Positions 1 through 10,473 are shown, numbered from the stretch's first letter. The stretch is DNA of 64,000 nucleotides from Silene latifolia (GCF_048544455.1 NC_133534.1:222670292-222734291); one strand, 5' to 3'. Numbers and translations: made by a program. The notes: a model not told the origin generated them from the sequence alone.

Positions 1-777
1 AGGTGAGGATGAGATTGTGCGGGGTATGGATATGGAGTGGCTCAAGAACAACTGTTTCGGTGAAGGGGAGGCGTCTTTTTCAAAAGTAGCAAACAAGGTG
101 GATGCGGATGTGGTAGTCCCGTCAATTGAAGATGGATCATCTTCATTTCAGTTGAAATTTATAGCGACAAAGTGATATTGATAACGCTGAAAAAGTTGTC
201 GACAGCGGTGACGGTGAAGTGGCACTGGGGTGGTGCACCGAGAGAACAGGGGACGAGGCTATGCGGGGAATGGATATGGAGCCGCCTCAAGATCGGGGGA
301 CCCGCCGTGGGCCTGAATCGGTGGTGGTTGGACTAGTGCCGAGCGTGGATGTGGATGTGGATGTTAGCGGTGCACCGAGTCCGGAGATGAAGTGTGCGGG
401 GCATGGACATGGAGCCGCCCGAAGAGCAGGGGCCCTGCCGTGGGCCCGAACCACTCGTGGTTGGACTAGTGTCTGGTGAGGCTGTAGATGTTAGCGGCGA
501 TCGGGAGTGGAACGGCCGTTGACCGACGCCAAGTTAGTCGTCACGAAAGCCCGGATTACGAGCATGGCGTTGTTTCGACCACAGTCCGTGAAGATGCATC
601 GCAAGAAGGGTTAGAGATTGGTAGTGGCATGGTCAACGAGCAAGGTGAGGGCCCTACTGAACAACCCGGTTGTCCTGGTCCATTTCAGAATGATGACAAG
701 CTCATGGATGTTGCGAGAGGAGCAGATAAGGTGGTTGTTGAAGCACCCTCCGCTGAGTTTAAATTGCCGGAATTTCG
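1..777 (+). other. 5' region of the Ulp1 gene with degenerate ~133-bp coding-like repeats
   Basis: No family is recognised here. The stretch is GC-richer than most of the window and long open frames run through 219-479 and 488-805. Similar blocks recur near 16, 258 and 392 (GCGGGGNATGGATATGGAG followed by CCGCCTCAAGA-like sequence). The last two blocks, about 133 bp apart, are followed by a shared GTGGTTGGACTAGTG segment. Its position directly upstream of Ulp1 exons suggests an N-terminal, low-complexity part of that protein. Exon limits could not be set, and it may instead be non-coding leader. Confidence 0.35.
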
Positions 778-3388
778 GTGTACGTTTATATCTTTGCAGA
801 GCTAGCTGAGGCATTTAAGGGGATTCCGGTGAGGATTTTGGAACGGCGATGTGGCAGGCCCTTCTCAACCAGCCGTGCCGCGGATGGTCGGGAAATTTAT
901 GTCCCCGGAGTAATATGGATCACCACCCTTTCCTATTTCATTGGTGAGCCCTTACGGTGCATGGAAGTGGTCCCGAGAATCGACTTGCACCATGGATTGT
1001 GGGGAACCCATGCCGGCGCAGGGCTTTGTTCTCAGAGACTGCAGTGAATTGAATAAGAAGTTATTTAGGGGTGTTTTTAAGGAAACGAAATACGTCCTGG
1101 ACTACGTATTTAACAAATCAGAAGCTTGGTTGAAAGGGTGAGTCGATTAATTTCTATGTCAAACATATTAATACTTATATGTTGTCGTAACCATGTTCGC
1201 CTTATATAATTTTTTCTTTTTTTGTAGGGAAGAATTGGCAGTTTTTTCAGACTTTTTCTTCGTGTCACGGGAAGACATGTTAACCCTTGAACCTGGACAG
1301 GAAGTTATGAATTCTGTAATCGATTGTTGGTGCCTACTAATCAATAAGATGATGTATGACCAAACTGCACCAGTTGCATCCTCTCGTTGTTTCTTCGGGC
1401 TTAGTCACACCGTACTTGTCCTATCCTCACTCAATGCAATTTTTATAGTTCCAATTTAATTGTAACGTAAGTTTCTAAATTTAATAGCGCTGCCCTTCGT
1501 TTGAACAGAGCCCTGCACTGGATATTTGGAAAGCGAAGAAGAAAGGAATTGTTCTTGACAAAAAGGACGAAATCTGGGCTGGGTGGGATGCTTGGATTCA
1601 ATCTTGTTTGTCTCCATTTCAACTTGGATATGATATGGTAAGTGTAAATGTGACCTATTGTGAAGTGTAAATGTCATCACATCGAAAGTGTATATGTGAT
1701 TTTCACAGAAAGTGTAAATGCCTGGATGTGATTAAGAAGAAAGTGTAAATGTCATGAAATATGAAGTGTAAATGTGATACATAGTGAAGTATAAATGTCA
1801 TGATGTATAGTGTAAATGTGATTATATAGAAAGTGTAAATGTGAAGACATAGCGAGTGTAAAGGTGACTAAATAGAAAGTGTAAATGTCAGCACATATAA
1901 AGTGTAAATGTGAATATATGTAAAGTGTAAATGTCATGACATATGAAGTGTAAACGTGAGACATAGTGAACTGTAAATGTCGTGAGATATTGTGAAGTGT
2001 TAATGTAATGAAATATGAAGTGTAAATGTGATACCTAGTGAAGTGTAAATGTCATCACATAGGAAGTGTAAATGTGAGATATAGTGAAGTGTAAAAGTTA
2101 TGACACAGGGAGTGTAAAGGTGACTAAATATGAAGTGTAAATGTCATGACATATATAGTGTAAATGTGTATATGGAAAGTGTAAATGTCATGACACAGGG
2201 ATTGTAAATGTGACGAATTATTGAAAGTGTAAATCTGTATTTTTTACTGAGTGTATCTTTTATATCTTTTATGTGAAGACATAGCGAGTGTAAAGGTGAC
2301 TAAATAGAAAGTGTAAATGTCAGCACATATAAAGTGTAAATGTGAATATATGTAAAGTGTAAATGTCATGACATATGAAGTGTAAACGTGAGACTTAGTG
2401 AACTGTAAATGTCGTGAGATATTTGTGAAGTGTAAATGTAATGAAATATGAAGTGTAAATGTGATACATAGTAAAGTGCAAATGTCATCACATAGGAAGT
2501 GTAAATGTGAGATATAGTGAAGTGTAAAAGTTATGACACAGGGAGTGTAAAGGTGACTAAATATGAAGTGTAAATGTCATGACATATATAGTGTAAATGT
2601 GAATATATGGAAAGTGTAAATGTCATGACACAGGGATTGTAAATGTGACGAATTATTGAAAGTGTAAATGTGTATTTTTTACTGAGTGTATCTTTTATGT
2701 CTTTGTTGTCACACCCGCCAGGTCTTCATCCCGATCTTATCTGGCAATAATGATCATTACAGTTGTGCATGCATAAACTTCGTTTCCGAGCAGATAGAGT
2801 ATTTGGACAACCGTCGATACGACGATGATTTTGAGAAGCTTCCATATTTTGGAATTTCCCGTATTGCGGTAATAATTTTAAATAGCATACCTTAATTTGT
2901 TCTTCAGTGTTGATGTATTCTGGAATTGTAAACACTGTTTTTAAATTGACTTTTTTTTAAATTCCTTTTTACAGTGTGATTTAATGGGTGCGTATCTGGA
3001 GTCTAAAGGGTTTGTCAGAGGTTCAAAGGTTGCCGGGTTCAAATTTGTGAATGTCGAATTTAAATGGCAAGGTACCGGTTATTCTGCGTTTGATTGCGGG
3101 GTGTACATGATGATACACATGCTGCTTTTCAATGGGAAGCTATTTGACTGCGCCTTAGGTGAGAGGGACGTTCTGAACCTCGTCCGTGCTGAAGTGGTGT
3201 CGATTCTTATCCTGAGTGACCATAACAAAGTGAGGGAGAGCGTTCACTCAAGGATATCCCAATTCAGGGAAAAGTATGGTCAAGGTGTGAACCCGGTCTC
3301 CAATGTTGCACAGAAGTGGAGCCTGGACGATGAGGAAGAGATTACGTACGTGATAGAACGCCCGTCCCGTGTTGCGTCCCACCCCTAA
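778..3388 (+). pseudogene. Ulp1-like C48 cysteine protease, first peptidase domain (multi-exon)
   Basis: Transposon-type SUMO-protease (Ulp1, family C48) domain. Supported exons are: one ending at 1137 (donor GTGAGT) coding ..VLDYVFNKSEAWLKG; one starting at 1228 after TTTGTAG coding ..EPGQEVMNSVIDCWCLLIN; 1509-1637 (..IWAGWDAWIQ.., donor GTAAGT); 2722-2868; and 2975-3388. Exons 1509-1637, 2722-2868 and 2975-3388 join in frame. The catalytic triad is visible: His at 2755-2757 (NDHYSCACINF), Asp at 2806-2808 (YLDN), Cys at 3095-3097 (FDCGVYMM). The 1638-2721 intron is almost wholly AGTGTAAATG minisatellite. The TAA at 3386-3388 is followed in the same frame by about 55 basic codons (to about 3556), so it may be a premature stop before a second domain. 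The donor of the exon around 1390-1465 is unclear, and upstream exons are uncertain. Confidence 0.75.
1638..2721 (+). repeat. AGTGTAAATG minisatellite filling a Ulp1 intron
   Basis: Dozens of near-copies of AGTGTAAATGTNA(N)4-12 fill the intron between coding exons 1509-1637 and 2722-2868. The first unit overlaps the splice donor (ATG|GTAAGTGTAAATG), so donor and repeat share bases. A block starting at 1841 is repeated from 2273 (offset about 432 bp, including the TTTTTTACTGAGTGTATC segment), which shows a segmental duplication inside the array. The predicted peptides made only of this repeat are not genes. Confidence 0.9.
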
Positions 3389-3777
3389 ACGCGTAGAAGG
3401 AAGTCCAGTGGTCAGTGCCCAGCCATACAGCGGAAAGCCCCGCCATTGTTGTTCAAGCGTCGGCGTGATCGTCGAGTAGCCAACCTTTGTCACCAGACGG
3501 AGGCGTCCGGGGCGGGGGATGGCTTGGGTTGCTCAATTGATTGTGGGGCTCGCTGATACGCGAGACTCTTGTTGTCTCGACCTTCTTACGGAACAATCAA
3601 AGCTTGGTCAGGGGTATTCGATCACGTCGAAAGCATGCGGTGGACTATTGCTTGTTAGACGACTACAACTTTGAAGATTCGTTCGCACTGCCGGACTCTT
3701 ATAACGGGGCCAATTAGTTACGATATTTAATTTGTAACTACTTCTCAATTTCTTACTATTATACGTGTGTTTTATTG
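3389..3777 (+). other. Interdomain linker, decayed coding sequence
   Basis: After the TAA at 3388 the same frame continues with a strongly basic stretch (..KRRRDRRVAN.. near 3450-3480) to a stop near 3556. Reading then continues openly through ..RSRRKHAVDY.. and ..DDYNFEDSFALPD.. to about 3716. An intron-like AT-rich segment ends with TTTTATTGCAG at 3768-3778. The codon-like character and position between two peptidase domains suggest a linker of one long protein broken by point mutations. No domain is recognised. Confidence 0.45.
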
Positions 3778-3778
3778 C

Positions 3779-4672
3779 AGTGAATCAATCTCTTGGTACA
3801 AAGAGGCATGCCGCTTGCTGCCGGTCCGACATCATGACCATGCTTCCGAGGTTGTAATGTCGCCTGTTGTCATTGAGTCGTGGGTTGTTTTGTTGAACCA
3901 TTTGGAGTCTCATTTGAACACTTACTTCCTAGGATGGCCTTCTTTGGGATACGTCATATGGTACACCCCCCCCTGCACAAAGCCTAAAAGTTATACATTA
4001 GTTCTTACTTTTATTATGTAGTCTCACTCACTCCTCTGAACAGGAATGTATCATGCAGCTTTTGGATATACGTGAAGCAGGCTCACAGTCTAATGACATC
4101 ACTGATCGGCTGTATCACATTTGGGATACCTTCATCCAGGACTGTGATAAAACTTTCAACCTGAATGCCGAGTTTATCTTCGTACCTGTCAACATTGGTG
4201 GGCACTTTGCATGCGTGTGTATAAATTTTGGACAACAAACTGTTGATCTCCTTGACTACCAACATCATGCCAACTGGGATCAGTCTGAAATGTGCAATGT
4301 TACTCGCCAAGTGGCATCAGCTGTTAGCGATTATTTGGACGTCAGAACGGACAGGGGATATGAGATTACTAGCTTTCAGCATCGGCAAATCCCGTTCAGG
4401 CGGCAAACACCCCTTCCTAACATAACAGAATCAGGGATTTTCTGTATGATGTATATGCTGATGTACGAGGGTCAACCTTTTTAGCATCCAGACTTGGAGA
4501 GGAAGAGGAATCGACGGTACTTGGTAGTTGAGTTGGTGGCGACGCTTGTTCTAGCTGACATAAATGTCAACAGAGACATTTTTGAAGCAAAGTTGAATGG
4601 GTTTATCATTTGGAAAAGAAGATTTATGGGCCAAGTTACAAAAGAAGCGCAAAATTAAGGCTGTGTTGTCGA
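3779..4672 (+). pseudogene. Second tandem Ulp1-like domain, catalytic Cys replaced by Ser
   Basis: A second C48-like fold follows the first. The first exon after 3778 codes ..VVMSPVVIESWVVLLNHLE.., matching VIDCWCLLIN of domain 1. The next, after the acceptor near 4044, codes ..LYHIWDTFIQDC.. and GGHFACVCINF (His at 4203-4205) and LLDYQ (Asp at 4254-4256). At the nucleophile position, ESGIFCMMYM aligns with FDCGVYMMIHM, placing Ser (TCA, 4431-4433) where Cys is expected. A TAG at 4482-4484 interrupts the frame. The same frame then runs openly to the TAA at about 4660, with a tail resembling that of domain 1 (LVVELVATLVLADINVNRD versus LVRAEVVSILILSDHNKVRE). It is likely inactive as a protease and could have been a binding module. 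Pseudogene status rests on the TAG. Confidence 0.65.
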
Positions 4673-4784
4673 AAAAGTAAACAATTTGTGGACATATTTT
4701 TTTTTTAAATGTATTTTGTTTGGCAATCTTGAACTTAGAAAAGAAGGTTTTGTACTGTGGTTTGCAATGTTTGAAAGTGTAAGC

Positions 4785-5225
4785 TTTACAGTAATGAAGT
4801 GTAATGGTAAATTACACTAATGAAGTGTAATGGTTGACTATTTTTTGGCATTTATAATCATAGTTTTTTCAAAGTGTAAATGTGACTAAAGCGCAAGTGT
4901 AACACACTTGTAATTTAGTGACATTTACTTTGTAAGTGTAAATGTTAACACACTTAAAGTGTAAATGTTAACACACTTAAAGTGTAAATGTGGTGATGAC
5001 CCAAGTGTAAATGTGAACAAAAAAAGTGTAAATAAGAACAATTAGGAAGTGTAAATTTGAATATAGGAGAAGTGTAAATGTGAACAAATAAAGTGTAAAA
5101 CTGTCTAAATTGGAAGTGTAAATGTGAAGATATTCAAAGTGTAAATGTGAGGATATAGTATGTGTAAATGTGGAGTTACTGGAAGTGTAAATGTGCTGAC
5201 ATAGGAAGTGTAAATGTTAACACCA
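4785..5225. repeat. AGTGTAAATG minisatellite between the convergent genes
   Basis: Irregular copies of AAGTGTAAATG/AAGTGTAATGG lie between the 3' end of the Ulp1 gene and the 3' end of the transposase gene. The motif keeps the same plus-strand orientation as in the arrays to the left and right. No gene is seen here. Confidence 0.8.
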
Positions 5226-5455
5226 GTTATTTGAAAATAAGTGTAACTGTTACTTGAAATAACATAAGTAATCCAAAATAAGTTCAAGTAACACAATGTT
5301 TGGCTATCTAATAAAACAGAGAGATTTTGGTCTTATGACAGTGTAACTCTAACGTTGGTGTTACGAAAATTTACACCAACTGCAGTTCAAAGTTACGCTG
5401 CCATGAGACCAATTCCTTATCGCCCGCTCCAGTTATAGCACATCAAAGTTTTAAG

Positions 5456-6141
5456 TTACACACTCAAAATATATAGAGCAACACTTGTCACCGATCCGCG
5501 TCTATTCTTGTTCGACTCCAGCTCTTCCTCCTCCTCTCCCTCATCCTCTTCTGGTTCAGACGACCCTTCGCACAATGGCGTGTGTGCTGAGAAGGGGTTA
5601 GGGCAGTTTCTCTTGTCGTGATTTGTCATTCTCTTGCAATTCTTACACTTACGTTTGGGTTTCCTAGCCAACACCATTGCTTTTGTTTTGGCTGACATCA
5701 ATCTTTTTCCGGTCCCCTTGTTTTTCGAATTCTTTGGTGGCAATATCGTCACTACCTCACATGTCGTACAATTCAGAAATTTCTCCATTTGTTGATTTTT
5801 ATTCAACACTTCCCCTAATGGTGATAGGGACTGTTTAAATGATCTTATTACAGCGGAAAAGCTGTCAACATCAGCTATTCCTTTGTCTCGAAGGAGCCCT
5901 ACAGCTTCATGAACTTCTGACCACATTATTGACATTGCAATTTGTTTTTCATCGATGACTTGCATGTTTTCTGTTCCTTCACCATTAGTATTGAAAATCC
6001 TTAATCGGAGATACTCTTTCATCCATCTATTCAGAACATAATCTTCTGGTATGGTCTTTATCCCACTTGCTGAAAAAATCCATATTATATGGCGGCATAG
6101 GATTCCGCTTCTTTCGAACATCACAATCGCAGCTTGACTTG
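5456..6141 (-). pseudogene. FAR1-type MULE transposase, 3' exon (SWIM zinc finger and zinc-knuckle tail)
   Basis: This codes FERSGILCRHI, the second half of a SWIM zinc finger (CxC..CxH). The CxC half is present only in another frame just upstream (SSCDCD, about 6137-6120), so a frameshift lies near 6119. The rest is a FAR1-like C-terminus: ..ALSDDTG (alternative start), ..DSFSAVIRSFKQ.., a Lys-rich segment, a zinc knuckle (CKNCKRMTNHDKRNC) and an acidic tail ending at a stop at 5456. A GTAAAG acceptor at about 6142 would join in frame with the upstream exon ending at 7257. SWIM fingers usually help DNA binding in FAR1/MULE transposases. Confidence 0.7.
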
Positions 6142-7256
6142 CTTTACGTGTACCTGTGTCATCAGATAAAGCTAGCATGTAAGTGTGAACGTTAAAAATA
6201 GTGTCACTGATGTAAAGTGTAAATGTATTGAATTGTAAAGTGTAAATGTTAAGTTCTTAGAAGTGTAAATGTAATGATCTAAAGTGTAAATGTCATGAAT
6301 TGTAAAGGGTAAATGCTAAGTAATTAGAAGTGTAAATGTAAACTAATTGGAATGTAAATGTTAAGGTACTAAAAGTGTAAATGTTAAGTTATAGGGGATT
6401 TAAATGTGTAAATGTCATATGATGTAAAGTGTAAATGTCATGAAATGTAGTGTAAATGTCAATAAGTGAAAAAGTGTAAATGTTAAGGTATAAGAAGTGT
6501 AAATGTTAAGGTATTAGAAGTGTAAATGTTAAGTTATAGGGATTTAAATGTGTAAATGTCATATGATGTAAAGTGTAAATGTCATAAAATGTAGTGTAAA
6601 TGTCAACATGATGTAAAGTGTAAATGTCATAAAATGTACTGTAAATGTCAATAAGTGGAAAAGTGTAAATGTTAAGGTATAGGAAGTGTAAATGTCATAG
6701 GATGTAAAGTGTAAATGTCATCAATTGTAAAGTGTAAATGCTAAGTAATTAGAAGTGTAAATGTAAACTAATAGGAAGTGTAAATGTTAAGGTATTAAAA
6801 GTGTAAATGTCAAGTTTAAGGGATTTGAATGTGTAAATGTCATATGATGTAAAGTGTAAATGTCATGAAATGTAGTGTGTAAATGCTAAGTAATTAGAAG
6901 TGTAAATGTAAACTAATTGGAAGTGTAAATGTTAAGGTATTAGAAGTGTAAATGTTAAGTTATAGGGATTTAAATGTGTAAATGTCATATGATGTAAAGT
7001 GTAAATGTCATGAAATGTAGTGTAAATGTCAATAAGTGAAAAAGTGTAAATGTTAAGGTATAGGAAGTGTAAATGTCATATGATGTAAAGTGTAAATATT
7101 AAGTTATTAGAAGTGTAAATGCAAACTAATAGGAAGTGTAAATGTAAACTAATAGGAAGTGTAAATGTTAAGTTATCAGAAGTGTAAATGTTAAGTTATA
7201 GGAATTTAAATGAGATAAAAAATGAAAGTGTAAATGTCATAGGAAGTGTAAACTAC
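6142..7256 (-). repeat. AGTGTAAATG minisatellite as an intron of the transposase gene
   Basis: About 1.1 kb lies between the VVYSP-coding exon (donor CAG|GTAGTT at 7256) and the SWIM exon. It consists of GTGTAAATGTNA repeats with recurrent spacers such as ATGATGTAA and TTAAGGTATTAGA, including larger duplicated blocks (for example 6480-6600 resembles 6935-7040). The motif strand matches the other arrays, so it reads ACATTTACACT in the transposase transcript. Confidence 0.85.
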
Positions 7257-8403
7257 CTGGACTGTACACAACTTCAAAATTCTTCTTTCTGGTTGAATCT
7301 TTGACAGTAGTTACCTCTAACTTGCCTCTCTCAGTGAAACCTCCTGTTCTACATGTATCAATTGAGAAGATTGCTTCTTGTTTGAATTTGTGGAAAGCTG
7401 AATAGGTGTACACCTTTGCAGCATGAATCTCTAATGCCAGATGTGTTGACGTCGTTGCGGACGAGTGCTTAACCATGTTGTCAAGCTGCTTCTGTGTATG
7501 TCTTTGTTGGTCCATAGCGCTCTCAAAGCGCATCCAAAACTCAACCAACGTTCCTGACTTGTGCTCAAACCTCTTGAAAAAGCTATTTTCGCTCTCTGAT
7601 CTTTGAGTTGTTCTCATAATCGACGCCATCCTCAAGTCTCTGCAATGCGCCATCACCCACTGTCCCCTTATAGCATATGTATCTGCAAACCAATCATTTA
7701 CGCCAACACCATGATCTTGAATTATTTGCTCCCAGATACCATCAAATTCTGCCGCCTCAAGCTCATCGTCCCATATAAGGTCATTAATTTTATATATGAA
7801 CTCATTATAATCGCTTCTCGAGACGCCAAACTTACTTGGCATTTTGTTCATTATATGCCACATACAGAACCGATGGCGCATTTGTCTTGAAAATAAGAGG
7901 ACAGATTTGATAATACCGGGTCCCGATCCGTAATTATGTACTCGGGCTCCTTACCCCCATTGCTTGTAAAACCGGCTGAAAACCCAATTAAACGACTCAT
8001 AATCTTCCCTTGCAACAAGAGCCCCATAGAACGTCACAGATCGTTTATGGTGGTCAACACCTGTGAATGGTGTGAATACCATAGAATACTTATTGGTGGA
8101 GTAAGTTGGGTCGAATGACACCGCATCACCAAAAATTTTGTAATTATCTCGGGCGGTACCGTCCGCCCATATGGCCCTACGTAGGCTGCCATCATCGTCA
8201 AGGTCATAGTCAAAGTAGAAACCTGTTCTTGTTTCAGTCATTTCCTTGAAATGGTCAACAAACAACTGACCATCCCGTTCGTGAATGAAACATTTAACAT
8301 CCCTATGGAAGTTCTTAAAATCATTTAAGCTTGCTCCAATGTTTTCGTATCCATTCACTTGTTCTTTGCAAATTCTGTATGTTTTTGTTGCTCCTATCTT
8401 CAG
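7257..8403 (-). pseudogene. FAR1-type MULE transposase, central catalytic exon
   Basis: The exon begins after the acceptor GATTGACAG at 8404 (LKIGATKTYRICKEQ..) and ends at 7257 (..VVYSP). The MULE catalytic core is recognisable. The first Asp is in DAVSFDPTYSTNKYSM, followed by the GVDHHKRSVTFYGALVA region. The second Asp is in ITDRDP near 7910, then HRFCMWHIMNKMP, TQRSESENSF and the helical HAAKVYT..F..FKQEAIFSIDT segment that precedes SWIM in this family. ITDRDP is in a different frame from both neighbours, implying frameshifts near 7945 and 7885. The catalytic domain is therefore complete but broken, consistent with a dead transposase. Confidence 0.8.
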
Positions 8404-8496
8404 CTGTCAATCAATCATTAACAGATATGTCATATAAATATAACATGAATGGAATTATTTATTTAGTATAGAGAGTGATTATGTATTACAAACCCT

Positions 8497-8973
8497 TGAG
8501 TTTGAAACGATTATCATCTTGTGATAATCTGTTATGTTACGCGACAATTTCTGGAACTCTCTGTCCTTAAGTGAGATAAGCTCGTGATTATGACCCTCGT
8601 GGAACCGGTCAATTAATAAAAGACCATTCTTCATATATAGTCGTATCCTCGCTTTACACCCCACTCTAGTGACCCTGAATATCCTTTGTGACTTCTCCCC
8701 ATTCAGTGCGTCATCCCGATGTTTTTAGGGGCGTCTTGTGAGCGAAACCTTCTCGATTGCAGACGACGAGCTTTGACTTGATCTCACCGCCACGCCATTT
8801 TTTTGTTGTGTACCTACGTACGTCAAACCCACCAGCAATGGCGTATATCTTATAAAAAGTCACCGCATCCTCAACCCCCCCAAACTCCTGGCCGATGTAC
8901 GCTGTAAACCTCTTCTCCACCTCCTTACACAGCTCCTGCCTGTCAGGTTGAACCCCATTCTGTTTTACCAAGT
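8497..8973 (-). pseudogene. FAR1-type transposase, N-terminal FAR1 DNA-binding exon
   Basis: This holds the WRKY-GCM1-like FAR1 zinc finger: YIGQEFGGVEDAVTFYKIYA..GGFDVRR (about residues 20-50), VVCNREGF (zinc ligand Cys), then GCKARIRLY and HEGHNHEL (remaining ligands Cys and His-x-His). The two halves are in different frames, with a frameshift at an A-run near 8725. The downstream donor follows NSR near 8497, and an 85-95-bp AT-rich intron precedes the catalytic exon. Upstream, coding character ends in the minisatellite at about 8978, so the true start may lie in a small upstream exon not identified. Confidence 0.75.
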
Positions 8974-8977
8974 CTGT

Positions 8978-9860
8978 AAATGTGCACAGTGTAAGTGTAA
9001 ATGTAAATGTCCTCAGATATGAAGTGTAAATGTGCTGGTCTGAAAGTGTAAATGTCATCAAAAGTGTAAATGTCAAAACTATAGTAAAAGTAAACATCCA
9101 AAAGTGTAAGTGTAAATGTCAGTAGAAACGGAGTGTAAATGTGCTGTTCTGAAAGTGTAAATGTCAACAAAAGTGTAAATGTCAGCAGAAATGTTGTGTA
9201 CATGTGATGCTTTATAAGTGTATATGTCAACAAAAGTGTTAATGTTTTCAGAATACTAACTCAAATTAAAACTATAATATTAACAATTAAAGGGTGACTA
9301 TAACAATTAAAAAGTGTAAATGTAAAACTATAGCAAAAAGAGTAAATGTCAACAAAAGTGTAAATGTTGTCAGAATGCTAACTCACATAAAAAATATAAC
9401 AATAAAAATGCAAAGGTGACTATAACAATAAAAAAGTGTAAATGTCAACAAAAGTGTAAAGACAACAAAAGTGTGTTGACATCCAAAGATAACAATAAAG
9501 GAAGTGTAAATGTGATTGTCTGAAAGTGTAAATGTCAACAAAAGTGTAAAAGTACACCAAAAGTGTAAATGTGAGCAGCAATGCAGTGTAAATGTGATGC
9601 TTTAAAAGTGTAAATGTCAACAAAAGTGTAAATGTTGTCAGAATGCTAACTCACATAAAAAATATAACAATAAAAATGCAAAGGTGACTATAACAGAAAA
9701 AAAGTGTAAATTTAAAAGTACAGGAAAAGTGTAAACGTGAGCAGTAATGCAGTGTAAATGTGAGGCTTTAAAAGTGTAAATGTCATAGAAAGTGCAAATT
9801 TTGTCAGAATGCTAACTCGCATAAAAAATAGAACAATAAAAAGTGTAAATGTAAAACTAT
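8978..9860 (-). repeat. AGTGTAAATG minisatellite at the 5' side of the transposase gene
   Basis: GTGTAAATGT copies are interspersed with longer units such as GTCAGAATGCTAACTCACAT, which recurs near 9369, 9637 and 9806. This lies immediately upstream of the FAR1 finger exon and may be a 5' intron or promoter-leader. From about 9900 to 10400 the motif disappears and subterminal unique sequence follows, with no supported gene. Confidence 0.8.
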
Positions 9861-10404
9861 AGGAAAAATGTTCATGTAAATTTTGTCAGAATGCGTTCAT
9901 GCTAATCCAAACTAAAATTAATGAAAACCCAGCATGAAGATTTATTTCTAACAATCTTCATTCCAAACCCAGTAACAAATTATCAAAACAAGAATGAGCA
10001 AATTCGATGACATGCAAAACTGTAGTGATTACCTTCATCCTTCCTATTCAACTGAAAAATATGAAAACGTTACTGAAAAGAATGAATAAAATGAAGAAAT
10101 ACCATTGATGCCATCTATTATTTGTATGTTTACGCTGATTTGGAGGATTTAGAGAGAACTTTAGCTTCGTTTTGAGATGAAAGCACCCAGTTTTAGAGAG
10201 AAGAAAGAAAGAAAAAGGTTGGAATTAAGTGTGTTCAGGAAGGAAGAATGTGGGAAGTGGAAACATAGTACAAAGGATATATGGTTTTGTCCGCATGAAA
10301 TGATCATTGGTAAGGACAATTTGCAGGAATTGTTGTCCTCTTTCATAGCCAAGCTTTTCCTTTTTTTTTGGCCTACATTTTGTAAAAAATCTCCACCATA
10401 GATG

Positions 10405-10471
10405 TTGTCCATCTAAGGGTCCTTATAAGGACTTAAGGACTCAAATGAGGTAAGGGACTCATTAGATCTTA

Positions 10472-10473
<2 letters not shown>
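10405..10473 (-). repeat. Right terminal repeat of the large MULE
   Basis: Read inward from 10473 on the minus strand, it starts GGTAAGATCTAATGAGTCC and continues with TTTGAGTCCTTAAGTCC and AAGGACCCTTAGATGG. The same architecture (two GAGTCC blocks, then an AAGTCC/AAGGRCC block) starts the neighbouring element at 10560 on the plus strand. It directly abuts (TA)n. Confidence 0.75.

Larger units (their letters stand above)
1..10473. mobile_element. Large Mutator-like element (FAR1 transposase + Ulp1 protease), left end off-window
   Basis: Two convergent gene sets define it: a plus-strand Ulp1/C48 protease gene (about 780-4672) and a minus-strand FAR1-type transposase gene (about 8973-5456). 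The right terminus is the block 10405-10473, read on the minus strand as GGTAAGATCTAATGAGTCC, directly abutting a (TA)n tract. FAR1-type transposases and captured Ulp1-like proteases are established companions in plant MULEs. The AGTGTAAATG minisatellite occupies 1638-2705, about 4785-5225, 6190-7245 and 8978-9860, that is, two introns, the spacer between the genes, and the transposase 5' region. Both genes contain stops or frameshifts, so this copy is probably dead. The left terminus and any target-site duplication cannot be seen. Confidence 0.8.

Noticed and set aside
1638..2705. Telomere-like repeat
   Set aside because: AGTGTAAATG does not match plant TTTAGGG or its close variants, and it lies in an intron.
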